Below, piece after piece: positions 23,841 to 35,840 of a stretch of 64,000 nucleotides of DNA. The stretch's first letter is position 1, and every line of letters begins with the position of its first letter. Source of the DNA: Gnetum montanum (taxonomy: Eukaryota > Streptophyta > Gnetopsida > Gnetales > Gnetaceae); the NCBI GenBank assembly GCA_015680685.1, contig MNCI01017633.1, positions 1-64,000 on the forward strand. The letters run 5' to 3'. Below the pieces are notes generated by a model. It had not been told where the DNA came from, made no database searches, and saw nothing but the letters and a program-made list of their open reading frames with translations. The position numbers and the translations under genes are program-made.

Positions 23841-25120
23841 TCTCACCCATGACTAAGTTGGAAGGAGGAGATCCAAAAAATGGAAGGTGATTGTCCATCC
23901 ACCAAGGTGGTAGTTGCACTAGCTTGTCTTGGTTCAAGAAAAGGTTTTACTTGTTGGAAGTTGGCCAACTACTTTTTATTTGGGCTTTTAGGTTTGTAGA
24001 TTAACATGGTCCTAGAGGAAAAGGTTTGATCAATTATATAAGGTCCCTCTCACAATGTTTGAAATTTTACCTTCTAGGGAACATGTGTGGGGTTCCACTA
24101 GAGGACCTTATCTCCTGGTTGAAGTTTCACCTTTAATATTCTTAGGTCATGACATTGCTTGCTGAATTCCTTATGCACCTCATTCAAAGATAGGGCCTCT
24201 AATCAATTTTCACCTAACACATTCAGGTTGATCAATCTTTCTTTCTATGCTAGACTTAGGTCAAGATTCAAATCACAAGATTTTTAGAGTGTACGAAGTT
24301 TGGATTGAATCGAGAGTGTAGGAAGTTTTCTGTACACTAACTCGTAGGGAGAGTAGCCAATAGGAAGTTTCCATGTTGAATGGTAAGCCTAGAGAACATC
24401 TTTAGGTTTTGTACTCTAATCTTTCCTATTTTTGCTATTGATCCATGTCAGTATTTTTGTGATCTCCTAGTTGGTTAATTCTACTTGAACGTTGGCTTGG
24501 GGTGGTAGGATGTTCCTAATTTATGTTCAACCCCTAAGAATTGCATTAACTTTCTAAAAGTGGCACTTGTTAAATGAGTTTCATTATCAGAAATTAGTGA
24601 ACATGGCATCCCAAACCTATTTACAATATTTTTTTATATAAAAATAGTAGTAGTGAACAATGTACAATTAGTATCAGCTATTGCTTCTACCCATTTTATG
24701 CAGTAGTTGACTACCATGATAATATATGCCTTTTCATTGAACATGGGTGTGATGAAACCCATGAAGTTAATGCCCCATATGTCAAAAGATTCTAGTGGTT
24801 GAATCCACTATTGAGGACCTTCCATATAAGCAGTCATCCCTTGTCTTGTTGACAACATTCACAAGATTAGATAAACTAGTTAGCATCCTTGAAGATTGTA
24901 GGCCAATAGTATCCTACCATCTTGATTTTTATGGTTGTGCATCTCCCTGCATAGTGGCCTCCGCAAGGCCCTTCGGTAGCATTCTAGAGAATGCATAGTT
25001 GATCCTTGTTAGGGACACATCAACGAATCAGGCCATCAATGCATACCTTGTAAAGGTATCCATTGATTTCCATGAAGTATTATGCCTAATGAAAAAACTG
25101 TTTCCTCTTTCTAAAGTCAA
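23840..25120 (-). pseudogene. RE-2 integrase, broken
   Basis: Collinear with the better preserved RE-6 integrase. Readable blocks include the catalytic-core region with KAYIIMVVNYCIKWVEAIAD (about 24740), the second-Asp region near 24590 and the C-terminal binding region near 24000-24130. Frames are interrupted throughout, so no active enzyme can be made. Confidence 0.65.
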
Positions 25121-25124
25121 AATA

Positions 25125-25700
25125 TTATGGCATCTCATGGGTAAGAAGATAAGTGAGGATGTTATTATACCATGTTGTTTCTGTAGGTGTTTGTTCATTT
25201 ATTGCTCCTATAAAGAGAAGTTTATCTAGAAACTGATCAAAGAGTGGGCTTTCCACCTCTTTATTATCCCATCTTAAGTGAGAGAGATAGTCAATGACCA
25301 CATTCATGATTCCTTTGTGGTTAACCATCATGAGATCGAATTCCTGCAAGATCACGAGCCATCGTATGACACAAGGGCTCAACGTTGGCTTATTCATGAG
25401 AAAGTGGATTGCACTATGGTCTGTGTGCACAAATACTTTGTAACCAAGCACATAGTGCCTAAACTTTTCAAGAGCATACACCATTGCCATTAGTTTCCTT
25501 GCTGTGGTGGTGTAATTTAACTTTGCTCCCACAATCCTTCAGCTTGTGTAGTGGATATAGTATGGGTGTTTCTTATCATCCATTTGCATGAGCACTACTT
25601 CCAAGGCATAGGTAGATGCATCCATCATGATGTGGAAGGGTCTAGACCAGTCTAGTGCTCATAGGACTGGTATTTCTATGAGTTTCTCCTTTAACTATTA
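25125..25700 (-). pseudogene. RE-2 RNase H, broken
   Basis: The open stretch 25532-25125 reads KLNYTTTARKLMAMVYALEK, then HTDHSAIHFLMNKP and NVVIDYLSHL. These are the YTTTEKELLA-like, TDH-A-L and N-ADYLSR blocks of the Ty3/gypsy RNase H. It degrades template RNA during reverse transcription. The part near 25600-25700 has stops. Confidence 0.8.
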
Positions 25701-25759
25701 GAATGCATGTTCACATTCCTTGGTCCAAATGAAAGGTGCATCTTCCTTTGTAAATTCTA

Positions 25760-26540
25760 CCAACAATTTTGTGATCTTAGAGAAATTCTCTATGAATCAT
25801 TGGTAGTAGCTAGTGTGTCCAAGGAATGACCGAACATCTTTAACTTTCTTTAGTTTGTGTGTTATTCCTTGGATGATCCTTATCTTTCATGGGTCTACCT
25901 CAATCCCTGCTTTAGTGATTCTATGCCCTAGTACAATGCCTTCTTGGACCATGAGATGGCTATTTTGCTATTTTTCTACACATCTTTTTAGTACTTGCTC
26001 AAGGTGGTCCAAAGCTTGCTCAAATGTAGCTCCATAGGTGGAAAAGTCATCCATGAAGACTTTCACACCATTACTGATTTACTATTGGAAAATACTGAGG
26101 ACCAAGTGTTGAAATGTTATAGGGCCATTACATAGACTGAATGACATCTTACAATGTGCAAAAGTCCCCTAGGGACTCGTGAATGTTGTCTTGGCTTGAT
26201 ATTCTAGTGCATTTTGGATTTGGTTATAGCCACTATAACCATCCAAGAAGCTATACTAACAATGCCTATATATGGTGTTGAACACTTGATCCACAAATGG
26301 CAATGGAAAATGATCTTTAAATTTTGTCATATTCAATAGCTGCAAGTTGATACGGACCCACCATTTGCCACCCTTCTTTAGCACAATTATGAGTAGACTA
26401 ACCCACTCGCTATCTATGATGGGATAGATGAACCATGCCTTGAGGAATTTTTCAATTTCCTCCTTGATATTCTACTTCAATTTTTGGTTTAGCTGCCTCT
26501 ACAGCTACCTTTTAGGCTTCATGGCCAAGTCAATGTAAAT
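25760..26540 (-). pseudogene. RE-2 reverse transcriptase, heavily broken
   Basis: Short blocks align with the RE-6 reverse transcriptase: a C-terminal FxGxxxYY-like block (about 25800), the active-site region near 26050 (V-MDD-like) and the fingers region near 26400. Stops occur every few tens of codons. Confidence 0.6.
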
Positions 26541-27100
26541 GTGATGCTAGCATATCCTTGGATCGATTCCTGTTAGCTTAGGATATGACTAAGCAAAGGT
26601 TGTTAGCCATTTGTTAACCACCTTTAACAACTTTTTTTTAGGAGTGAGTTTGGCATTAATTATGACTAGTTTACCATTGTTTAAGAATGCATATTCCATG
26701 TTGACCAATAAATTTTTTAGCTCTAGGGGCTCTTGCTTGAAGTTATCAAGGATTTCCTACTCTCCCCAATAGGTATCATCATCTTCATCAGAGAGTTGGG
26801 AATGAACTTGTTCAAGTTTATCCATGCCGTCAACATAAGCACATGTTCGACTCTCAGTTGGTTCCATGCATAATGTGCTACTATTTAAGTTAGCAATCAG
26901 CCACTGGGTATCCTCCTATTTTTTGGTTGCTACGTATAAACACTTTTGAATGTTGATTTCTTATGGACATTGATTGCATGCTTTAATGTATGTACTTTTG
27001 ATGGAGCAAATATTTTGCACAAAATTACATCCATTATTACTATACATGATGCATGAAATATGCTTCTTCTCTATTCTACCCAATTCATTTTTTTTTTTGG
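26541..27100 (-). pseudogene. RE-2 protease-RT linker, broken
   Basis: Collinear with 50041-50640 of RE-6, sharing the WLLT and MEPTE/S blocks around 26840-26910. No domain is recognised. Confidence 0.4.
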
Positions 27101-27149
27101 ATATTTCTAAAGAAGATTTGTTATGCCCATACTTGCATCGATCGTGCTT

Positions 27150-27430
27150 AACCAAGCTCTTCCCATAATGATGGGAAAGTCACTTTTGCAGTTTTCAACC
27201 TTGATCACTAGAAAATCAACAAGATAGGACTACCCACAAACTATGGTTACAATGTCCTCTACTAGTCCTAGAGAGACAGTAATTGACTGATCTACCAATT
27301 CTGGATAGATATTACTCTTCCTAAGAGGTGGTAGGTTTCAAGCCTTGTACATGTCATGGGAGATGAGATTAACTCTAGAACCAGAGTCAAGAAGAGCCTT
27401 ACATGGCTCATGTCCAATAATTTGTAGGTA
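27150..27430 (-). pseudogene. RE-2 aspartic protease, broken
   Basis: Minus-strand translation gives KALLDSGSRVNLISHDMY (about 27401-27348), with the D-S-G active-site triad, and downstream DFPIIMGRAWLSTI (about 27183-27140), the usual end of retropepsins. It would process the Gag-Pol polyprotein. One in-frame stop is seen between the blocks. Confidence 0.7.
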
Positions 27431-28129
27431 AATCAGTGGACTTCCTAGGTCAAATCTTTTCATGAAAATATTACCAACCTTGATCTAGTTAGAAATAGCA
27501 TGAGTTAGCATGATAGTGTGAATTCGAGGTGACAGTTGGTTTGAAGTATACAAGAAGGTATTTGATGTAGAGGATGAGGGTAATGGAGATGCAAAATGAT
27601 CAACTGGACTAGGTTGTGGGGATTGGAGAGGACTATTGGATTAAAATAAGGGTCTTTTTTCTTGGATCGATTGTTTGGACCACTTGGTTGGAAAGCCAAT
27701 TGTGAATGTATAGCCCTCGTAGCATTTTGTTGTTACAGCTATGGAGAAATCTCACTCTACATGGATGGAGTAGGAGGTAAGTAGGTTGAAGGTAGAGGTG
27801 TGTGTGTAGATAAATGTAGAGGATGGCATGGATATGGGTTTTCCTCTCAAGTAGATGATGAATGTGTTTGATGGTACTATGGAGGGTAATAGTGATGTTG
27901 AAATGAGGTATGACTTGCAGAACTTCTTGGAGAGACAGGTTATTGAACATAGTACCTATATGGGTCTGGTTGCCTATAAGGGTACTACTACCTTAGTGGT
28001 GGAATTTCCCATAATTGTGGTTGGTACCACTATTGGTATTGTTCATAAGATTGTGGAGGAGATCCACTTGGGTAGTAAGCTTGTTGTTGCTAGTGGAATT
28101 GCCTTGGATTTCCTTGAGGATAAGGCAAT

Positions 28130-29600
28130 AATCTAGGTGCTTGCCTATGTGCTAGTTGAGGATTCAATGCATATACCCTAGACTCTTGTAAGTGTGACAC
28201 AATAGGGTAACAACCCTTTAGATGTTTGTATTAACAAATTTCACAATCAGTTTCATCATCAAAGTTGGTTTCCACAACTTATTCTACAATTGTAGCTTTG
28301 CCCTTACCTCTTTGGTAGGCACATTTAGCTTCTTCTCACCTCCTATGGTTACAATCACTATTTTACACTTTGGATTCTTCAACAATACTCATAGTAGGTT
28401 GAAATTTTTCATCCAAAGAGTCCCATAATTTATCAACCTTTGCTAAAATATCAGAAACATATTTTTGGATGGGCAAGGTTTTCTTGTTCACCACTTCATC
28501 AAGTGGTGACTCCTTGTCACAAAATCAAACCTCCTATTTTTTGATGAAAGGGTCCCAATTATACTCCTCTACACTTTCCTTTTTTCATAGCTCACCTTCT
28601 TCTTTTGCTACCTATTCAATTAGCTTTTGGATCTAATGATCTCTTAGTTTAGACAATCTCCCTTGGGCATACACCTCAAGAGTTCTTCTAGTTTCTGCTC
28701 TAAGCCCATCTATGATGTGACAAAGTTTTTTCCTCTAAGAATAATCATGGCTAGGGCATCAGTGTAAGAGTGAATAGTATCTACCCATGAAGGCATCAAA
28801 GGGTTCATGTGTTCCCTATTTCTAGCCTTGGATTTTCTTTCTCAAATTATACACTCTAGTGTACGTTTGGTATTTATCATTAAATAGCTCTAACATGGTA
28901 CTCCATTGGTGAATGGATTCCAATTCCAATGTCTAGTACTAGCTTTTGGATTTCTTGATGAGTGTCCTAGGGAAGGACTTTAGTTTCTACCATTTATTTT
29001 CTATGTTTTATAAGGCACAGGCATCATGGAAATCTTGTATATGTTTTATAAGGCACAGGCATCATGGAGAGCTTGAGTCCCTACCTAATTTATGAATAGT
29101 GAATCACAAGTTCACGGTTACATCCTCATCATCAATAATAGGGGCTAGAGAATCATCATGTTGAGAACCTTCAAAGGAAGGATCCTCATTATTGTCTTGA
29201 TTTAGTAGGAACAAGGGATTAGTGTAATGTTTCCCCTTCATAGCCTCATGGAGCTTCTCCTAATGTCAATCTCACTTGCATTGTGTTTTAGTGGGATAGT
29301 AGTTTTGAGTGTCATAACCATTCACAACATATTCCTTATGAAGATTTGTGATACCCAATTTTTTAAGGGTTTGAAATAGCATCCCTTGCATAGATCTATC
29401 AGGGAGCAAAATTATGTTGCCCTCCATATCATGTCATCATAGCTATTCATCCTGATGTAGGATGAAGGTGAAGTCTAGTACATACTCATCTAGATGAGTA
29501 TATACCACTTTTCACTCTTGTGGGATTGGTTTGACATCTTCATGTCTGTGGAAAGAAGAAGAAATTTTGCAAAACGAATAAAATTATCAGTGTGCTTAGT
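28130..29600 (-). pseudogene. RE-2 gag, broken
   Basis: Collinear with the RE-1 and RE-7 gags. The Cys/His motif CEIC-YKHLKGC (stop in place of Gln) lies at about 28255-28205, the AETRRTLEVYAQGRL block at about 28710-28665, and the N-terminal DEYVLDFTFILHQDE-like block near 29460-29500. A 28-base direct repeat at about 29009-29066 (ATGTTTTATAAGGCACAGGC) is a local tandem duplication. Confidence 0.65.
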
Positions 29601-29697
29601 AGTTATATGTCATTGAGAGTAATGTTGACCTTGAGTTTGTCCAATGATATTAATAATATTTACTAATCCTAGATAGAACACATTTCAATGAACAAAA

Positions 29698-29715
29698 TCC
29701 TTGGCAATGGTGCCA
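29698..29715 (-). other. RE-2 primer-binding site (tRNA-Asp type)
   Basis: TGGCACCATTGCCAAGGA on the minus strand, one base from the LTR. The differences from the tRNA-Asp complement are G-to-A changes, as expected of cytosine deamination on the other strand. Confidence 0.8.
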
Positions 29716-29716
29716 A

Positions 29717-30557
29717 TGATGAGTGGTCAGGTACCCCTATGCCTAACCATACAAATCACAGAGCATTCACGTGTGATCCAATCGAATTCCATGAACTTTG
29801 TAGTTTCCAATGCACTAGCCTTCTAGGAAGTGAATCTTTATCTTAAGGTCAACCGTTGTCTTTCCAATTACACTTGTGAAGTACACTAGTATGGTTAAGT
29901 GTAATTGATGCATTTGATTTTTATCATTTTTTATTTTATGGCTTTCATGTTTAAAGAGAAATAAAGTAATTAGATTAACTATTTTAATTTAATTAATTAA
30001 CTAGTATCTAAGTAGTCCTAACACAAGAATTTAATCCCACTTTTCATACACCTCCTAAACCCATGTATCCATTGTTGGGTTATCAAGTGCAACATTATTG
30101 GGCATACTAAGCAATAACACTACTTGGATTACCAAGCAAATATGTGTTACACTCAAAGTGGTTGTACTTATGTGTTTATTCTATCTTGCTTAATTGCTTC
30201 ATTAACTTAAATACTAGAAAAAATTTAATAAATAATTGAAAATATTAAATACATAAGTGAAATATTTAATATATCCATACTATTGTAAGGATTATCAGAA
30301 AGCTTGTCTTTATTGTAGCACACACTATCATGCTTAGGTATAACAATGCTCGAATAAAGATCCATACACTTAGTGACTCCTACTATGTGCACTCAGGAGA
30401 AAACTTCTAACTCTTAAATGAACAAATTGCAAGAGCTTCACTACTACTAAAATCTTGATGCCATAAATGTGGTTGGTAGAAGCCTATTTATAGGAAAAAT
30501 ACTGACACTACATCAATGAGGCCTCGTGGACGTAGCCAACAAAACTGTGACTCATCA
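29717..30557 (-). repeat. RE-2 5' LTR
   Basis: 841 bases with termini TGATGAGT and ACTCATCA. On the minus strand it has a dyad cassette with GAGGCCTC (about 30525-30515), TATAAATAG (about 30494), the shared GGATCTTTATTCGAGC (about 30365-30350) and the U5 block near 29940. It lies directly against the RE-3 3' region, so RE-2 inserted into RE-3. Confidence 0.85.
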
Positions 30558-31902
30558 TTATGGTTCTCGTAAAGAACATAAATACAATAATTGAAATTTC
30601 AAGCACATCACTTAGACACTTTCATGGGCTACAAGCACTAGTTATGGGACTAGAAAGACATTGCCCATGCGTAAATGCATTCCTATAGCTAAGGCCCTAC
30701 CTACTTCTTTCCTTTTCTTTTCCTTAGGGTGATAGTGTTCCTCTAAGGCTTTTGATTGTAGAAGAGAAGGAATATGTCAATGCAAGATCACTGTAATTGA
30801 AATGGAGTTGATCTAAACTTGGAATGGAATTATATTAGATCATCTTAATTACATAATTCACCATAGGTCTTGTATAACTAGGATGTAGATAACCTATCCA
30901 TTGTTCTCTATCTACCATTTACTTACTCCACTGTCTATCACCTTACTACATCATACAATGGTAAATTGATACTTTTGCTTTCTAGCTTGCATAATCCTAA
31001 GGTAATTCCTCATATGAGTATAGAACTTAACTCAAAATAATCATTTATCATCTCAGATGCCTATAGACTCCTTGTGATAAGGATATGCAAGGGCATATTA
31101 GGCATACACTTACTTTGGGAAAATCCCACTTGTATCTTCCTTGGTTTACCATAAGTTAAATCCCCTAACCATAGGCCAATTTTCAATCAATTATATTTTT
31201 AGCCTAAAACATCCAGTTTGTGCTCTAGTTTGGCATTAGAACATTCTCCAAGCACTCATTCCATGCACTCTAATTACTTCTATTTGGTGAACCATATCCT
31301 CTTCCATGTTGTTTCTAAGATTATCTAGTTTTTGGCTTTCATTTGGCTCTTATTTCAACTTTAAATTTGCCCAAAATTCCTCAACACTACAAGTGAAAAA
31401 TCTAGCTATGAATAGCTACATTAATGCATCTCCATCAATGCAACCCCATTGATGCATAAAAAACATACGATATATACTTGTGATAATTAGCTTATTTTTC
31501 ACCATTTCTTCCTAATACTAGAGGAGTTTTTATCATTGTTTAGAGCTCAAGAGCTTTCCAAGTATTACAACTTCTAAAATGCTTACTTGGTTTCACTCAT
31601 TTTTTGATCAAAGGTATGCTTTACGTTATGGGGGCCTCAAACACTAGCTTTTCATAGAAATTTTTCTAACTTACCATGAATAAGATATTAAATTAATGAT
31701 CACCAAAATTAATTACAACAATTAAGCTCCTTTAGAACATGAATAAAATAATACCATAAGTCTATGATCATTAAACAAATACTTCATGATAAAATTCAAA
31801 CATCTAAGCAATAGAACATGACCCAATCAATTAAAGAAAGGTATCCAAAGGGGACAAAGTTTATGCCTAAGAGCTAATCTTAGGTTATGTTTGTGATTGT
31901 AG
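30558..31902 (+). other. RE-3 3' noncoding region
   Basis: Plus-strand counterpart of the RE-2 region 23050-22108. It shares GGGCTACAAG.ACTAGTTATG (about 30640) and the internal promoter block at 31416-31478. A leader of about 420 bases ends in TTTGTGATTGTAG directly before the ORF3 start, which looks like an intron acceptor. No gene is seen. Confidence 0.6.
31416..31478 (+). promoter_or_regulatory. RE-3 internal promoter-like block ahead of ORF3
   Basis: The cassette CTACATTAATGCATC, ATCAATGCAACC, CATTGATGCAT is followed by the TATA-like GATATATAC. The cassette aligns without gaps to this element's own LTR U3 (35002-35043) at about 31 of 42 positions, and most of the differences are transitions. 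Confidence 0.5.
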
Positions 31903-34700
31903 ATGGCATCTAAGAGAGGACCATAAGCAAGAGGGCCATTGCAGCCCAAGGAGTAGCAACCATGAGGAGGAAGAAGCTAACAATAATAATAATAGCAACA
32001 ACAACCCCAAGAGTAAGTAGTCAAGACTACACATGTACCAAGGCCCTATGGGAGGAACCTAAAGTAGAATTTATCAGATAGATTCCTACTAAAAAGATAG
32101 GTCAATCCAAATAGGGTGAAGTCCTAAGGCGAAGATCTAATCTTGAGGTCAAACTCATGAAATCTTGCCTAGAAAAGATCCATACTAAAGAGATTCAGAG
32201 CTCCATCTTGTAGGATCTAAACTTTAGACCATTTCTAGAATTTCCATCAAAAGAGGTCTAGACATAACTTTAAGGGTCTCTATTATGGCCCATTCTCTTC
32301 AATAGTGGGAAATGGTACATGGAGGAAACCTATCTCTTTTGGAACAACCAATAAGGATATTTCTTTGTTAAAGTAAAGCACATCAATATCTCCTCCTTAG
32401 TTGAGACAATTGCAAAAGCTCTTAAAATTTCAATCTTTGGGATAAAGCTAGAAGAAATATCCATGTAAGTTGGCTTAGAGACCAAGAAAGAATGGATCTA
32501 GTGGTGCTATGGAGTGGACCATAAAGAGTATAATTCCCTAAGCAAAGTGGAGAAAGCATACTTCAAAATTATGATTTATTACTTTAATTTAATGATGAGG
32601 TCATGTAAGGTCATAGCCTTCTCCACTAGGGCACGTGCGACTCTAAGTAAGAAATTTCTAGTTAACCTAACATAACTCATCTTCTTCAAGATAGAAAATT
32701 TTTTTAAGGAGAATGAAAAGAGTAGGAAGATAATTCCCTTCTCATAATTGATTAAAAAACTATGCAATAGGGAAGCAGTAGCCTGCTATTCCAATGATAT
32801 GATCCACCATGCTTCTTCGACATCATGGCATGAGATGGCAAAAGACAATACTATTGCCAAGCTTCAATAAGAGGAACTACCATCACCTATAGCACCAAAG
32901 ATAATACCAAAGATTCTTGTAGCTTTTGAACACCTTATGAAACTTAGGAAGCAATAGCTACAATAACAACAAGCCTTTAGAGGTGATAGTGAACCCTTGA
33001 TGTATCATCCAACCATAATCCATTTGAACAAGATCATAAGGACCATAAACTTGTTGGACAGTAAGATGATGTCATTGTTATTAGCACAAAGAAACTAGAT
33101 ACTTGCTCGATCTAATCCTAATTCCATAGAGGTAACTATGTCTATTCCAAGACAAGAGTTTTTAAAATTTTTAGAAATGCAATAACCTTCTTTATAATGT
33201 TGGAAGAAGGTAAAAAAGTAATGGTCCTAGTCATGTTATGCAAGAGATAAGAGTTAGTGGTAGAGGTGATGAAAAACCATGTTGGAGAAGTTGTAAATGT
33301 TCCTAGTGCATCTGTTCTTGATATTACTACTATGTCAGATATACATGCATCAACATGAGTAGGGAGTGGAAGGATGAGCACTGTATAACTTGAGAAAATG
33401 TTGGAATGACCAATGAGAGCTAGGTAATCACTTCTAGACATCTTTGATATTCTAGAAGACCTATCAACAACCCAGTTACAGCTACTAGAGATGTGGGGCA
33501 AGTTATTAATTACCAAAGCATAACTTGAGGTGGCCACTACTAGCAATCAATGGTTGACCAAGAAGGTTGCAAAACTAATGGCCCCTTTCTTTGATCCTAT
33601 CATTCTTAGGCCCAAGATGACAAGAAATGAAGCTTTTTAGTAACTTCAATAGAAATACTAGGAGACCAAGAATGCTAAGGAGATGACCATTTTTAATGTG
33701 TCATTGTTAGAAGCAATAGCGAATAACACTGACAGTGACCCTCATTAAGTTTACAAAAAAACTTGATCCTAATCCATAACAACCATCACCTTTAGAATGC
33801 TAGTTAGTAGAAGGATCAAATGATAGAATATATTTGCTAGTAGTAGGAATAGCTTTTCAAGGTGAACTTGAATATGAGGAGGTTGGCTATAGAGAATAGA
33901 AATATCTTGATGGAAGAGGTTTGGACCATTCGCTAGAAGAGTTCTATTGAGATTACTACCTAGAAAAATGAAGCCTTGAAATATGAATGAGTGAAGAACC
34001 ACTATGGGAGCTAGGTTAGAATGCTTAAGAAGGTTAACAAGAAAGAAATCAAGTTGGCTAAGAGAAAGGTGAGTGAGATGATCAAATAATTCCAATAAAG
34101 AGGTGATGCATGGTAGTCCATCTTCAATGGACCTGATGCATATAAACAAGCAGAAATTTACCTAATGGAGTTGAAATTGATAAGATAATCAAGTATATGG
34201 AGGTTTCCAACCTCCATTATGCAAACTTGAAAATGCTAACTATGGGAAGGCCTAAGATAGAATAAGAGAAATATGTGGCTAACTCTTACCTTCTTTATGA
34301 GGAAGAGTTCAAGCTTCACAAGGAGACAAAAAGAAGTTGTAAGTGAGCAATGTAGAGCTTGAAGTTCTTAGAAGCAAGTTTACTGATCAATGATCTATTG
34401 TTGAGAACTTAGCCATAAAAATAAGTGACTAAAAGAAATTGTAGAACCATGTCCATATGTTCAACATTGAGCATAAATAATTTATAGCCTAGTTTATTAA
34501 CATGAAGCATATGTTTCCATCACTATCATTCTTGTGGACTATTTCAGCAGAAGCACATCTAATTGAAATAGCCTAAACTATCCATGATCCACGCAAGAAA
34601 AAAGAGAAGATGAAGGTACTCTTGAATGTCTTCTAGTTTTTGGTAGTAGTAGAAGTAGTGATATGATAGCCTTAATCACCAATAGCGCTGTGACATGATG
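31903..34700 (+). pseudogene. RE-3 ORF3, broken
   Basis: Starts ATGGCATCTAAGAGAGG right after an intron-acceptor-like GATTGTAG; the RE-6 ORF3 starts ATGGCACCC after GATTGCAG. The reading frame is full of stops, but blocks shared with RE-1 ORF3 persist, for example LLDIFDILEDLSTTQ (about 33440) and a terminal block near 34180-34260. The C-terminal half is rich in charged heptads. Minus-strand open frames here (33142-33546, 33769-34149) are shadows. Confidence 0.55.
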
Positions 34701-34970
34701 AAGGATCCTCCATGCCACAAAAACCTTCACCTTTAGGCATGGTGTGAAGACTTCATTTCAACCACCATTATTTGGTTGGGAGCTTGCTAAATTTTGTAAT
34801 AAGAAGTCAAACATTCTTTTTGTAAACTATACAATCCTTTTTTTATAAATGTAGGACTCAAATTTAGTTAGTTAGTTAATTAATTAGTTAATAAAGTTCC
34901 ATACTTCTCCAAATTTTGTAAGAAATTCAATCCCATTTTTATTCACTCAAGAACAAGTTTTTAGTCAGTT

Positions 34971-35840
34971 GTGGAGGTAAGATGAAATGTTAATAAGGTG
35001 ACTACATTGATGTATCCTTGTCAATGCATCCTCATCAATGGATCTCAATATGCGTTGGTGCTTGTGCATTGATGCTAATGCAGTCACTTCCTATATAAAT
35101 GCACACACCTATTACATTTATGGCATCATTCAATCATTACCTTGGCTAGACTCTTGTAGTTTCTTTGTATAGACGTTAGTAAAATTTTTTCTTTGAGTGT
35201 CCATAGTATGGATTTAAGTGATTGTATGACATTTTATTTAAGTGCAATATGTACCTAAACACAGTCACATGAACGATAATTAAATTTAGATTTCTTCCAT
35301 CCATTACAGCACTTGGATTAGTTTAACTTTACTTTCTATCAATTTACTTTAAATGAAAATTAATTTCTTGTTATTAAATATTTAATATTATAATTTATAA
35401 TTAATGTGAGTGCAACCACTTTGAGTGTGATTTATTGTACTTGGTAATCCTAGTAGTGTATGCTTGGTACACCTAGCAATAGACACTTGGTAATCTAGTA
35501 GTGTTAATATACATTCAAGATATGTACAAAAAGTGAAAACACATTTAGGATAATTTAGTTAATTTATTATTTAATTTAAATATTAAAGATTCCTTTATTT
35601 AATTATTTTGCAGAAACCAAAAGTAATAAAAAGTTATAAAAATAAATATCTTACATCTCAATCACATTTAACCATACAAACAAGTTAATACAAGTGATGA
35701 TTGGGAAGACAATGACTAGTAACAATGTCTTTCACCATCTAAGAATATAGGGCATTTAAGTAAAACATAGTCCACAAAATTTGATTGAATCACATGTACA
35801 CACTAGTGATTCGTATGGTTGGGTGTAGGGCTATGCATCA
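34971..35840 (+). repeat. RE-3 polypurine tract and 3' LTR
   Basis: GTGGAGGTAAGA (34971-34982) is followed by an LTR from TGAAATG (34983; first bases diverged from TGATGAG) to GCATCA (35840), 858 bases. The U3 cassette has TTGATGTATCC, TCAATGCATCC, CATCAATG, then TATATAAAT (about 35093). The U5 has the shared GGTAATCCTAGTAG and GTATGGTTGGGTGTAGGG. No PBS follows; RE-4 gag starts at once. Confidence 0.8.

Larger units (their letters stand above)
22108..30557 (-). mobile_element. RE-2, Ty3/gypsy-like element missing its left LTR
   Basis: Read on the minus strand: 5' LTR (30557-29717), PBS, gag, protease, RT, RNase H, integrase and a 3' noncoding region that is cut at 22108 by the RE-1 LTR. Its own 3' LTR and ORF3 are not seen; they would lie left of the RE-1 insertion. 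This is the only piece in the window with protease through integrase in order. Every gene carries multiple stops, many of them TAG or TAA where the related copies have CAG or CAA, as expected from C-to-T decay. Confidence 0.85.

Noticed and set aside
33142-34149. Two minus-strand frames of 134 and 126 codons
   Set aside because: Antisense to ORF3 of RE-3, whose plus-strand blocks match RE-1; no recognisable product.
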